NCBI RefSeq assembly: GCF_037176765.1 | Contig: NC_090021.1 | Coordinates: 195,343,378-195,407,377 of the forward strand | Reading direction: 5' to 3' | Length of the DNA stretch: 64,000 bases | Source: Anolis sagrei | Taxonomy: Eukaryota; Chordata; Lepidosauria; Squamata; Anolidae | In this document: piece by piece, positions 48,230-59,406 of the stretch | How positions within the stretch are numbered: the first letter of the stretch is position 1 | Layout: the number at the start of each line of letters is the position of its first letter | Position numbers and translations under genes: made by a program | The notes under the pieces: generated by a model | Databases searched by the model: none | Seen by the model: only the letters and a program-made list of their open reading frames with translations | Told to the model about the DNA's origin: nothing

Positions 48230-49077
48230 TCCTATGTCTAAAAGGTAGCTCACACAACACTCGTATCTAAACACTCCCACCAGCTTACATTCACATACAA
48301 CTTCCGGCACAGTCAGCCACTCCCAGGCACTCCAAGAGCCCACAAACTTCTCTCTTTCCCACAATTCACTCAACTATCCAACACCACATCTGCACTCTCA
48401 CTCACTAGACTAAACACACCCAACAATCATCCACACTTCCTATACGACTCTTTTATCACAACCGCTAGTCTAAACACACTCAGCTACCAACCACACCTTC
48501 CTATATGGATGCTTCTTGTCACAAGCAGTCTCATGCGATCTCCTGGGCCTCTTCACCTGATCCACCCCCACAATCCTATCCTCATCAATCAAATCCTATG
48601 TATCTCCTATCACACTCTCAGCAGTCGGAACATACAACATGTAACATAAAACATACAGCCAAGCTAAACTATTTATAATGAATGGGTACATATTGCAGAA
48701 TTATATTTTGCTTGGCTACTCTTGCAAAGAGAAGTGGCTATAACAAATCAGGAATAAATAGCTTAGTATTACATCTGTATCCAGGGCCTCAAATAACAGA
48801 AATCAGTGACTCCTGGCTTATTAGATGACAGAGAGGAAGCGGACTCCATGTAGGCACCCTATAGTCGGGAAGATCTTGAACAGGTGACTGATTCCATTCC
48901 CCTTAGTAAAAGAAATCATCCAGGAACAATGGAACAGAATAGAGCAGCAAACTCCCCATTATTATTGTTGTTGTTCTTGTGTGTCTTTAAGCCATTTCTG
49001 AATTGTGGGCACCTAACATGGGGGTTCTTGGCAGAATTCATTCAGATGGGGTTTGCTTTTGTTTTCCTGTGAGTCTG

Positions 49078-49218
49078 ATGACCCTTCCACACAGCCATAT
49101 AACCCAGAATATTAAGGCAGAGAATCCATAATATTGGCTTTGAACTGATTATCTGAGTCCACACTGCCATATAATCCAGTTCAATGTGGATTTCATACAG
49201 CTGGGTGGAAGGGACCTC
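49078..49218. mobile_element. Palindromic MITE (CCCTTCCACACAG type)
   Basis: Ends acccttccacacagccatat and cagctgggtggaagggacct; same family as 39669 and 39967. Confidence 0.8.
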
Positions 49219-49235
49219 TGAGAACATGACTTGCC

Positions 49236-49443
49236 AATCACTCAAAAATTAATACAGCTGGGCACTACTTTAATTGCCAATACTATAGAATTGTAAGGGT
49301 TGTAGTTTTACAAGGTCTTTAGCCTTCTCTGTCAAAGAGTGCTGGTGCTTCATCAAACTGTAACTCCCATTATTCTACAGTACTGGGCCATGGCAGTTGA
49401 AGTGGTGTCAAACTGCATTAATTCTAAAGTGTAGGTGTACCCC
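49236..49443. mobile_element. MITE (gtggtgtcaaactgcatta type)
   Basis: Right half ccatggcagttgaagtggtg then tcaaactgcattaattct; left half is its degenerate inverse. Confidence 0.65.
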
Positions 49444-49681
49444 ATGTTGGTGTCCTTGACCCAACAAGGATTTGAAACCTAGCCTCCAGTGTCTAAGTCC
49501 AACAGACTGATAGTTCAGTCACCAAGATATCTTTTGAATGATTTTTTTTTATCCTGGGTGTAAAAAAAAATTAACCTGGGTGTAAATTGCATCATTTATT
49601 ATTTCATTGGTGTGACTTGTGTGCATAGTGCATAGAGTTATTAGAGGGCAGAGTTCTGAAAATATGAGGAAAGAGATGGTT

Positions 49682-49912
49682 TGTTTTTTCATGTCAGAAG
49701 TGACTTGAGAAACACCAAATTGCTTCTGGTGTGAGAGAATTGGCCACCTGCAAGGACATTACCCGAGGATACCCAGATGTTTTAGTATCTCTCATGTCCT
49801 CGCATGGGAAACTGGAGCTGACAGATGGGAGCTCACCCTGCTCCCTGGATTCAAATGCCGACCATCAGGTCAGCAGTTCAGTCGGCAAAATGGTTCAACC
49901 CATTGCTCTGGA
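49682..49912 (-). mobile_element. tRNA-derived SINE, Anolis SINE2-like
   Basis: tttttcatgtcagaagtgac at left, ggtgtgagagaattggccac in the body, tRNA head reversed at right. Confidence 0.8.
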
Positions 49913-50364
49913 AATAGATGGTGGCTGTGGAAATAGATGGTGGACAATAAAGAAAAGACAAATCCAGGAAACAATATAATGCAGGATACAATGTTACATG
50001 GAGATTCTAGTTGAAGAGCTTCTTGTTGCCCTTCCATTAAAATATAAAGGTTTATGTACAATTGTATCAGATATACAAACTGTGTGCCTTTAAGAAAATC
50101 GTAAAGCTATCTAATGGAAGGCTTCAATAGGTGAACTGAAAGGACCTCCTCTATGGATAGCTATTTATCATTTACTTTCATAGAAAATAAATGTGTTTGA
50201 AGAAGCTTTTTAACAGATGCAGTCCTAACTTATTAGTCTGACGAAGCCACGTGGAAAGGCAAGAGAGCAACAATTTGCTTTTCTAATGCTTTGTTTCTGA
50301 GAAACATCAATGTTACGTAATTGAGAAAAACCCCTTTGCTTGCCTTTGGAGCTTAAATACCCTA

Positions 50365-50561
50365 AAGGCACCAGATCTCACCTGTCCTTAGAAGCCAAGC
50401 AGGGTCAGCCCTACTTACTTTCCAATAAATTCCAGGTGCCAAAGGTATACATTTCGGAGGAAAGAACTGCCAGAACCATCTCGTAATATTCTTTGTCTAA
50501 GAAAGCCCTATGAAATTCATGGTGTCAGCATAAACTGACAAGTGACTTCAAGGTACATACA
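50365..50561 (+). mobile_element. 5S rRNA-derived SINE
   Basis: Starts aaggcaccagatctcacctg, then ccttagaagccaagcagggt, which resembles the 5S rRNA internal promoter region. Ends near gtgacttcaaggtacatac. A shorter relative lies at about 55378-55460. Confidence 0.6.
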
Positions 50562-50931
50562 CATGGTTTGCTTTTCTCTTATTTCCCTTCTCCTCATTTC
50601 ACCCTTCCTGGCTGAGTGCATGAGTCAAGTGAAGTCGACAATTGAAATATGTTTCACATGACGACATAACTGTTTTTTCTCAAACAATATTAGCTATAAG
50701 AATCCACTAATTCACTGATCCATTAGAGAAAGAAATGTAGGCATATCTGCCTTTATAACAATCTCATCAATTTTTCAATGGGCATTCTTGGGTGGGAAAT
50801 AGTCAGAGGTGTTTTTTCCAGTTCCTTCCTCTGAATGAGACATGGTTGAAGAGGTAGAGAGTTTAGTTCAGGTATCAGCAAACCCAGGTCCGGGGGCTGG
50901 ATGCAGCCCCTTGGGTTCTTTTCTCAGGCCC

Positions 50932-51553
50932 TCTTTTCTCTCTCACCATCTTATCCTTCCTTCCTTCTCTCTTTCCTGCCTCCTTCCCTCCCTCTTTCTA
51001 TTTCCCCTCCACGTTTTCGTCCTTCCTTTCCCCCTCCCTCTTTTTCCTTCCTTCCTTCCTCCCCCTTTGTCTTTCCTTCCTTCTCTTTTTCCTATATCCT
51101 TCCCTTCCTTCCTTCATCCTTCCCTTCCTTCCTTATTTCCTTCCTTCCTTCTTTTCCAACCTTTCATCCTTCCTTCCCTTTTGTCTTTTTTTCCTTCCCT
51201 CTTTTCTCCCTTCTTCCCTCTCTCCCTTTCTCCTTCCATTCTTCCCTTCCACTTTTTCATCCTTCCTTCCTTGCCTCTTTCCTCCCTCTCTCCCTCTTTC
51301 ACCTTCCTTCCCTTTTGTCTTTCTTTTCTTCCCTTCCTTCATCATTCCTTCCCTCCTTCCTTCCCTTCCACCCTTTCGTCCTCCCTTCCTTCCCTCTCTC
51401 CCTCATTCTCCTTCCTTCCCTTTTGTCTTTCTTCTCTTCTTCCTTCCCTCTCTCCTTCCATTCCCTTCCACCCTTTTTTTCTTCCTTCTCTTCCTCCCCC
51501 CCCACCCTTCCTTTCTTCCTCCCTTCTCTTTTTACTTCCTCCTTTCCTCCTGG
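50932..51553 (+). repeat. Homopyrimidine (TTCC)n-type tract, ~620 bp
   Basis: Almost only C and T on the plus strand, built from TTCC, CTTT and CCCT variants. ORFs rich in Ser/Phe/Leu/Pro (plus) or Lys/Glu/Gly/Arg (minus) are by-products. Confidence 0.97.
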
Positions 51554-52620
51554 GTGATGTTTAGCTGAGAGAAGAGTAGGTTGAGAGGGAACAGGGAGAA
51601 TTCTAAGATCTCAAAGAGTGTCCCTCTCATTGAGGAGAAGGAGGAGGAAAACTGACTTTCTGCCCCTCTAGAAACCAGGGCACAAGGGAGCAATAGCAGG
51701 GAAAGAGATTCAACTGAAAAGATTATGAAAGGCTTCCTGCAAGGGATTAATATTTTACACTACATTTCTCAAATCTGGGGAGAGTTTAGGCTAGGATGCA
51801 CTGGAAAATTGCTGGATGTTTTGCAAGGATTTCTCACTCTGAATTGTTTAACCCCACCATCTTAAATTATTTGGCTAGGATCTTATATGTACGTTATATG
51901 TACGTTTGTGTTCACTTATATAGGCTACACCAGTATACAGATCATGCAGAGTAAAAGGAAACTGGCTCTGCCTCCAAGCTGTCATTTTGCAATCTTCCCC
52001 ATGAGACTCGTTTCTCCTTGTCTCCAACTGGTGGATCCTTGGTTTCTAGTTTTAAAAAAGTAGACCCCATAAGCTTGATGTCCATTCACATTGACTGCAA
52101 AATGCAACTAATGCTTTGTTGTAGATGTTCATGGCAGTGACAACTGGGGATGTATGTCTGTCATTACTGATCTTCTCGTTGGTAAGCCCTTGAGAAAAGG
52201 CCAAGGCATCTGAGGTTGCCCAACACCTCATTTTAAAAAGGCCACTGGATTAAAGCAAAAAGGCAAAAGCGTTCATCATTACTGCACACGTAAAGATCAA
52301 AGTAAACATTATGTGATAACTAAGGTCAGGTGTTGCCAAGCAAAGCGAAAGGAAAGCTAGCAATGCAAACAATGTCTCCAGCAGCATTAGCCGGAGTCCA
52401 TTTACTTTTGGTACATTGTGTTTTTCATTCAAGGCAGCAGCAACGTGACCTTCAAGATATCATAACGGCAGACAGTGGGTTTTCGCCCTTCTGAAAATCA
52501 TACCTTTTCGGTCCAGAGCACAACAACAGAGAAGGCTTTGCCTATTTTCAAACATCAGAATCCTATGAATTATCATAGAGATTTAAAATTCAATTTGCTT
52601 CATCTATAAAAATGTAATCT
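51554..52620. other. Intergenic, no feature recognised
   Basis: Between the pyrimidine tract and the foldback MITE; no exon or repeat family recognised. Confidence 0.5.
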
Positions 52621-52621
52621 A

Positions 52622-52757
52622 TGGCAAGCAACCTCTGAGGGTGCTTGCCATATATGCAGGCGAAACGTCAGGAGAGAATGCTTCTAGAACATGGCCATAT
52701 AGCCCGAAAAAACTACAACAACCCAATGATTCCAGCCATGAAAGCCTTCAACAATGT
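52622..52757. mobile_element. Foldback MITE, 3' half
   Basis: Carries atgcaggcgaaacgtcagga, tatagcccgaaaaaactac and ccagccatgaaagccttc, matching the right arm of 31016-31263. Confidence 0.75.
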
Positions 52758-52759
52758 AA

Positions 52760-52975
52760 TGTTTGTTTGTGGGATTAACATAACTCAAAAACCACTGGAT
52801 GAATTGACCCCAAATTTGGACACAATACACCTATCAGGCCAACAAGTGACCATCACTCATAAAACACTGAAAAACACACCAGAAGGGACTTAAAAAGCAA
52901 AAAAACAACAACAACATTACAACACATGCACAAATCCACATATATACACAGACTGGGCAGGGGATGGCTAGTTTA
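52760..52975 (+). repeat. Unclassified repeat, possible Helitron-like 3' end
   Basis: Begins gggattaacataactcaaaa and ends ggggatggctag after an A-rich stretch. The CTAG end would suit a Helitron, but no Rep/helicase sequence was seen. Confidence 0.25.
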
Positions 52976-53845
52976 GAATAATGTGATATTTGAGATAAAA
53001 GCACAGCAGAAATCCAGCATAACTTGACTTCCAGAACAACATAGATGACATGGATTTTAATGATAATTTTTAGTTTGCTCCTTTCTATCCTTTTTGAACT
53101 TCTACCTGCCTGCTCCAGTCAGGAACTGAGTTGTTGGACAGCGTTATCACAGCATATGCATCCTTTTAGACCCAAGTTGTCCTCCTCTTGCAACCAAAAG
53201 TGGTACCATGAATGTCTGGATGTCACCTTTTTTCCACAATCACATCCTGTACTCCTTATAATAGCTCCCTGTTGGTATTCTCAACAGCTGTCTAGCCCAG
53301 TGCTACTCAAAATGGTGGCCCATGGATCAGTGCCAGAAGGAAGCCTGAGTGCCAATAGGAGGACTCTTCCACAGCAGTACAATATATATATGCAGAAAAT
53401 CAATGCCAATCCATAAGCCATCAGCTGCTGGTCTCCACAGCTTCCAGTAAAGACCTAGACAATTATAGTAATTGAGAACAAAATGGTACCAGGCCAAAGG
53501 GAGAGAGGTGCTGATCCACCACATCAGATAGCTTCAGAAGAACTGTTCTATCCCACATAAATGTAATAAATGCAGCTTTTTAAAAATCAAAATAGCATTT
53601 TTTCGCATGTAGTTAATTTGTGTATTTTGCTGCCTTTCTCCCAAAGTGGTACCAAACTCTATAACCATAGTGGAAAATAGCTGTCTCATGTTTCACATTT
53701 AAGAAATCATATCCTTTTGTAGAGTCATATACAGTAGATTCTCAGTTGACCGGCACCCAGGAGGATTGGTAGATGCCAGATAAACACAGAATCTGGTTGA
53801 TTGGGAGTTGCTATTAAAAAATAAGCCTAACTAATAGTACTATAA

Positions 53846-54515
53846 GGGGCTGTGGTGGCACAGCGGATTAAACCGCTTAGCTGCAGAACTTGCTGTCTTC
53901 ATAGACCTGTCAGCGGCTTATGATACTGTAAACCACTGCCTCCTCCTGAAAAAAATGTATAATATCACAAAGGACTACCACCTCACCCGCCTCATAGGAA
54001 ACCTGCTACAAAACAGGAGCTTTTTTGTTAAGTTCCAGGGCCAGAGAAGCAGATGGCGGAAACAGAAGAGCGGCCTGCCTCAGGGGACCGTGCTTGCTCC
54101 ATGCATGTTCAACATTTACACAAATGACCAGCCACTGCCATAAGGGACAGAGAGCTTCATCTATGCTGATGATCGTGCCATTACTGCTCAAGCAGGGAGC
54201 TTTGAGATGGTAGAACAGAAGCTCTCCGAAGCTCTAGGTGCCCTTACCGCCTACTACAGGGAAAACCAGATGGGACAGGGTGAGCCCCCCGATGTTAGCC
54301 ACAGCTTCTGCCAACCTAGCAGTTTGAAAATATACAAATGTGAGTAGATCAATAGGTACAGCTTTGGCGGGAAGGTAACAGCGCTCCATGCAGTCATGAC
54401 CTTGGACCCAACTTCGAAAAATGCCGGCATATCAGCTTAGAAATGGAGATGAGCACCACCCCCCAGAGTTGGACTCAACTAGACTTAATGTCAAGGGGAA
54501 ACCTTTACCTTTTTA
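53846..54515 (+). mobile_element. Sauria SINE interrupted by a LINE fragment
   Basis: Head ggggctgtggtggcacagcg (53846-53895) with the A box. The SINE body resumes at about 54270 (gatgggacagggtgagcccc, cagcttctgccaacctagca) and ends with the typical aaggggaaacctttaccttt. The B-box segment between is replaced by LINE sequence. Confidence 0.8.
53892..54269 (+). mobile_element. Internal RT fragment of the Vingi-like LINE inside a SINE
   Basis: Reads VFIDLSAAYDTVNHCLLLKK, SGLPQGTVLAPCMFNIYTND, FIYADDRAITAQAG and EQKLSEALGALTAYYRENQ, the RT palm including the YADD motif. Its last 20 residues overlap the first of the LINE fragment at 3315-4376, so both are one family. It has neither the 5' nor the 3' end of the LINE. 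One in-frame stop follows the ND of the palm. Confidence 0.85.
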
Positions 54516-55603
54516 ATAATACTATATGCCATACAGGACCTGCACAACATATGGCCCGTGAGCCACGTAGCCCACCACAGAATTTGGGATGGCCCGTAAA
54601 ATGCCTCATAGATGTCCCCATCAAGCCCCAGGGCATCTAGACATCCCTCCAGCCACATCTTGAAAGTGGAGGGTGGTGGCATAGTTTAAGGCAGTTGTGG
54701 TGAATCTATGGCACACATGCCACAGGGGGCACCCAGAGTCTTTTCAGTGGGCATGTGTGCTCCAGGAGAATGGCTTCTGACAAAAGAAAAGATATAGAGC
54801 AGGCTCTAGCTGGAGGTTCTCCTTCCCCTGAGAGAGATGAGGGCCAATAAGGGTGGCAGAGACAAGAGAGAGAAGGAGGAAAGGGCTGGGAATACGTGAG
54901 CACAGCTGGGAGGTGGCTCCAGCTAGGAAGGATTGCAAGAAGGCCAGTATTTGGCAAGGGAGAGGGCACAGGGCGTTGCAGCAACAACAACAACACAACA
55001 ACAGAACTTTATATACCACTCTATCTCCCTGAGAGGACTCAGCATGCCCTGTGGGGGAAGCAGCAGGGCTGGGGGCTCTCCTAGCTGGTGCTGGCCATGG
55101 GGATGGGGCTCGGGGGGGGGGGGGGCTCACCATTGCACTGGTCACCCTCCAGTGCTTGCCCACCCCCAGCAGCACCACCACCTCAGCCAGCACAAGCAAG
55201 GTAAGCCCCCAGCCCTACTGCCTCCCCCATGGGGCCTGCGGCACTACCCAACAGCTCCCCCTCAACAAACACTGGCCTTTTCATCTTACCTCCCCAACTA
55301 TGCATCCCTCTGCCTCCTTGGCTTCTTCCCTAGGGCCACCCCACTCCCAAAAAACTGTAGCCTTGCCCCCCTAAAGGGCCCCAGGTTCCATCTGATCTGG
55401 AAAGCAAAGCAGGGTCAACCCCGATTAGAAGGCCACCAATCTATCTCAAGGAGGTGCTGTTTCAAATGAGGGAGCTGGACAAACACTAGCCTAAGAAAAT
55501 ACCCTGAAGTGTACGGGGTCCCCAGGAGTTGACATGTAGCCTTACTTTGCTTGTGAGCAGCGGTTTTCAGCTTTCAAATCTGACAGGAGAAACAGACTAG
55601 CAG

Positions 55604-55745
55604 ATGTGTTGTTGAAGGCTTTCATGGCCAGAATCATTGGGTTGCCATGAGTTTTCCGGGCTGAATGGCCATGTTCCAGAAGCATTCTCTCCTGACATTT
55701 CAGCCACATCTATGGCAGGCATCCTCAGAGGTTGTGAAGCCTGTT
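55604..55745. mobile_element. Foldback MITE, 5' half
   Basis: Begins tgttgttgaaggctttcatg, then gttttccgggctgaatggcc and agaagcattctctcctgaca, the left arm of the family at 31016. Confidence 0.75.
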
Positions 55746-56289
55746 GGAAACTAGGAAAATACGGTTTATATATCTGTGGAATAATGTCCAGGGTGGGAGA
55801 AAGAACTGTTCCTTGGAGATAGGCGTGAATGTTTCAATTGGCCACCTTGATTAGCATTCAATAGTCTTGCAGCTTCAAAGCCTGTCTGGTTGCTGCCTGA
55901 GGGAATTCTTTGTTTGGAAGTGTTAGCTGGCCCTGATTGATTTTTGTCTGGAATTCCCCTGCCTTTTGAGTGTTGCTCATTATTTACTAGCAGATGACCT
56001 GAATGCTGCTACATGTGTTGCTCTCAAACTTACAAAGTATGAGCCAAGGTTAGACAAATTAGCAAAAAAAATCGCATTAATTATTCAAAAGCTTGGAAAA
56101 TATTACTTAAAAATATATCTATTCTGACTTACATTCAAATTCAACTTAAGAACAAACCTACAGAACCTATCTTGGCTGTGGTTGTAATTCCAATGACCAC
56201 TAGATGGCAGTCAACTAAACCTGCTTTCCTCCCTCTTTGATCAGAGGAAGCCACCCAAATACAGCTCTTAAACTACCATTCCCATCATG

Positions 56290-56500
56290 CCCATGGCCCA
56301 ACCAACCCGCGTGTCCAATCGCAGAGAAGAACAACCTTCCGAACGTAGCGTTTCCCCGCCCATCTACGCGACGCCAGCCAATCACTAGCTGCGCTCGGGA
56401 GGGGGCGGTGGCCAAGTGGAGCCAATAGGAGGAGAGGAGCCGTTTGACGCTGGCGCGAAATCGATGGAGGTTTTGAATCGGGCGCTGGCGACCTGGGTGA
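56290..56500 (+). promoter_or_regulatory. SPC25 promoter: CCAAT boxes, GC box, E2F-like and CHR-like sites
   Basis: A short CpG-rich island in otherwise AT-rich DNA. It has three CCAAT boxes on the plus strand (56315-56319, 56378-56382, 56422-56426), a GC box GGGGCGG (about 56402), an E2F-like GGCGCGAAA (56452-56460) and a CHR-type TTTGAA (56472-56477). CCAAT/NF-Y plus CHR is the known architecture of G2/M genes controlled by DREAM and B-MYB-MuvB, which fits a kinetochore gene. Site calls are by consensus only. Confidence 0.7.
56430..56496 (+). other. SPC25: SPC25 putative non-coding exon 1
   Basis: A strong donor CTGG|gtgagt lies at 56496/56497, directly downstream of the promoter motifs and ahead of the coding exon at 59407. 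The start is only an estimate. The segment contains an ATG at 56464 that would read eleven codons to the splice, so it is either an upstream ORF or lies upstream of the true start site. Confidence 0.55.
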
Positions 56501-56604
56501 GTTTTCATCTCAGGCATCTCTCTTTGCCTGCTGGGATGGGAGGCCAGTGGGACACCCAGCTGCTCAATTAGCAAAATATATTAACTATAGATAGATAGAT
56601 CTGT

Positions 56605-57545
56605 ATTCAAGTTTAATGCAGTTTGACACCGCTTTAACTGCCATGGCTCAATGCAGCGGGGCCCTGGGAGTTGTAGTTTTACAGAGCCCTCAGCCTTCCC
56701 TGCCAAGAAAGGCTGCGAACACACCAAACTACAACTCTTTGGCAGAGAAGGCGAAAGGCCTTGTAAAACTACAACTTTCCTGGCTATTGAGCCATGGCAG
56801 CTAAAGTGGTGTCAAACTATATTGTTATTATTATTATTATATTTATTTATTTACAACATTTCTACCCCACCCTTCTCAACCCCCGAGGGGGGGACTCAGA
56901 GCGGCTAACATGGGCAACAAATTCAATTTCACAATATAAACAATATAAAAACCATAAATATACAATAGAATTGAAAACAATAACATTAATTATACAGTCA
57001 TATAGCCGTTTCCATTATCATAACAATCATATGGTCCAGTTCAATGTCCAAAGTGCCCTTGTGCCTGCCAGCCAAAAGCCTAGTTCCAAAATCACAATTT
57101 CAGTTTTTTCCTAAAAGAAAGAAGGGAGGACGTCAATCTAATCTTGCTGGGGAGCGAATTTCACAAGTGGGGGGTCACCACCAAGAAGGCCCTGTCCCTC
57201 ATCCCAACCAGACGCACTTGCGAGGCTGGTGGGACCGAGAGCAGGGTCTCCCCGGTGGATCTTAAACTACGAGGCGGAGTGTAGAGGGAGATACGTTCAG
57301 ACAAGTAAGCTGGGCCGGAGCTGTATAGGGCTTCATAGGCCAAGAGCAGCACTTTGAATTGTGCTCAGAAATGAAGCCAGCAGAGTTGACATAGCAAGGG
57401 GGGTGGTGTGCTCCCTGTATGGAGCTCCAGTGAGCAATCTAGCTGCCGCACGTTGGACTAGTTGAAGTTTCTGAACAGTCTTCAAAGGCAACCCCATGTA
57501 GAGTGTGTTGCAGTAGTATTAATTCTTACAGTACAGATGCATCCC
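56605..57545. mobile_element. MITE split by an L2 fragment in SPC25 intron 1
   Basis: The left part (56605-56820: agtttgacaccgctttaact, then ctaaagtggtgtcaaactat) and the right end (about 57518-57545: tattaattcttacagtacag) form one MITE of the family at 49236. Confidence 0.75.
56821..57517 (-). mobile_element. L2 3' fragment
   Basis: (ATT)n and tail at left, then ORF2 C-terminus on the minus strand (AYLSERISLYTPPRSLRSTG, ETLLSVPPASQVRLVGMRDR). 5'-truncated where the sequence matches the L2 LYVGLPLKT region. Confidence 0.85.
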
Positions 57546-57859
57546 TAAGTGTTTCATTTTTAAAGGAAGGCTATTGGGAAAAGTGGAGTATTGAAAACAG
57601 TATGGGCCAGTTTCACTTTTATTTACTACCTGGTTACTTAGCTGGCAAAGCTACCTTTTAGCTCAGTACAGATCCAAAGCCTTTTCTGACCTTTTCAGAC
57701 ATTGAAATTATTCTGATGTCTACATGGCCTGGATGTGAGGCACTAGTTAAGACTGGCTGGTTTTTAATTTTGCATGAGTTGTAAATAGTATAAGATATCC
57801 AAGAGTTTTAAGTGATCACTTGTGTTATATTACTAGCTTGGAGGACCCAGCGTTTCCTA

Positions 57860-58760
57860 GCTTATGTGAAAAAGTCAATTTTAAAATTGTACAAAATGCA
57901 TAAGATTGTGGGTGAACTACAACTCACATCATACCAGGTTAACCCCCTGAAACGCCATCAGTACTTATGTTGGGCAAGTTTGCTCTAGATGCATCATCAA
58001 TGGGGTTCAGTGTGCTCTCTGGCTGTAGGGTGAACTACAACTACTATGGTGAATCAGTCCCCTCAAACCCCTCCAGTAGCTCAAGTTGGTCATGGGGTTT
58101 TGTGTGCCAAGTTTGGTCCAGGTCCATCATCGGCGGACATCACAGTCTGGTTGTGGGTGAACTACAACTCCCAGAAAGGAAGGTCAGATTCCCCCCCCCC
58201 CCAAACCCCTCCAGTAGCCAGACTTCAGTATATCAGGGATGTGTGCCAAATTTGGTCCAGATCCATCAGTGTTTGGGTTCACGGTGTTCTCTGGATGTAG
58301 GTGAACTACAATTCCCTCAAATCAAGGTGCATTTTCCCCAAAGATCTCCAGTATTTTTTGCTGGTCGTGGGGTCTCTGTGTGCCAAGTTTGGTCCAGTAC
58401 AGAGTGCTCATTGAATGCAGGTGAACTATAAATCCCAGTTTCTACAACTCCAAAACGTCCAGGCCAATTCTTCTCAAAACCCACCAGTATTCAAATTTGA
58501 ACATATTAGGTATTCATTCCAAGTTTGGTCCGGATCCATCATTGTTTACGTTCATAGTGAGCCCTGGATGTAGGTGAACTACAACTCCTATAAAACCCTC
58601 CAGTATGTTTTGTTGGTCATGGAGGTTCTGTGTGCCAAGCTAGTTCCAGGTTCATCATTGGTGGAGTTCAGAGTTCTCATAGATTGCAGGTGAACTATAC
58701 ATTCCAGTACCTACAACTCCTATAAATCATGGTGAATTATCCCTAAACCTATGTAGTATG
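57860..58760 (+). repeat. Degenerate tandem array, ~120-150 bp units
   Basis: The motif gtgaactacaact or a close variant recurs at about 57912, 58031, 58159, 58301, 58421, 58574 and 58690. Between them recur tgtgccaagtttggtcc and ctccagta. Probably the body of an unclassified transposable element. Confidence 0.75.
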
Positions 58761-59184
58761 CTCAATTGCTGATCAATTCCTCTGCTTGCTATGTGCCATA
58801 GAAAAGAATAGGAAAGGGTTATGGGAGGGGCAGAGGGAGGGGCCATGCAAATTCCACATCAATTGAGAGAGTAAGAAATACTGAGATGTCTGTGGTGGAG
58901 AAAATACATAAATCGAGGAGGAAATTGTCTCCGTATTAAAGCCTTCACTTGGACGGTGGTCAGTATGATGTTTGTGGAGGACATTGGCAGGGCTTGTACA
59001 TGTTCAAGGCGCTCATTATAACTTGCAGTGTCATTGGAAGGAGGGCCATTGGTGGCTTCTCACAGATGGGGATCATAGCTGTTTGTGGAAGTGGGAGTCT
59101 GTCTCTGTAAGTGGACACCCCAACCATGCGCATGCATACATATTTTCACTTTTATTATCTGTATAGATATTCCTAACTTCTTGA

Positions 59185-59335
59185 TGGTTTGGCAGTGACG
59201 CTACTGTCTCAGAGTCTAGCAGAGTCTCCTCTGAAGGTTTTTAAGCAGGATGACCATCTGTCTGGAGTGCTTTGGTTGTGTCTTCCTGCACTGGTTGGAC
59301 TGGATGTCACTTCTGGTCTCTTCTAGGGTTTTGAA
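59185..59335 (+). mobile_element. CR1 LINE 3' end
   Basis: Reads gtctagcagagtctcctctg, then ggtttttaagcaggatgacc and atctgtctggagtgctttgg, then gttggactggatg. Typical CR1 end just upstream of the SPC25 start exon. Confidence 0.7.
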
Positions 59336-59406
59336 ATGGTTCTTTATTTATCAAGGCTGCTTTCGTTCTGACCTTCCTTGAGCAGTCTTTTGTTTTGTTT
59401 TTTCAG

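Larger units (their letters stand above)
43866..48640 (-). mobile_element. Nearly full-length L2-clade LINE with two open ORFs
   Basis: Minus-strand non-LTR retrotransposon. The 3' end is an (ATT)n tail preceded by the L2-type tail (about 43910); 5' UTR-like sequence runs upstream of ORF1 to about 48640, though that limit is estimated. ORF1 and ORF2 are open. L2 assignment rests on RT motifs DISAAFDTIDHGILL, GVPQGSILSP, HLYADDTQLY and DYCNALYVGLP. A clean target-site duplication was not found. Open frames over more than 4 kb imply a young copy that may still be competent. Confidence 0.85.

Noticed and set aside
50842-51564. 240- and 218-codon plus-strand ORFs and minus-strand Lys/Glu-rich ORFs
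   Set aside because: They are low-complexity translations of the pyrimidine tract.
56464-56496. ATG at 56464 as the true SPC25 start
   Set aside because: After splicing it is out of frame with the SPC25 coding sequence, while the exon 2 ATG has a strong context and matches the orthologue start.
57967-58431. 154-codon ORF
   Set aside because: Reads across the degenerate tandem array; units are not in a constant frame.
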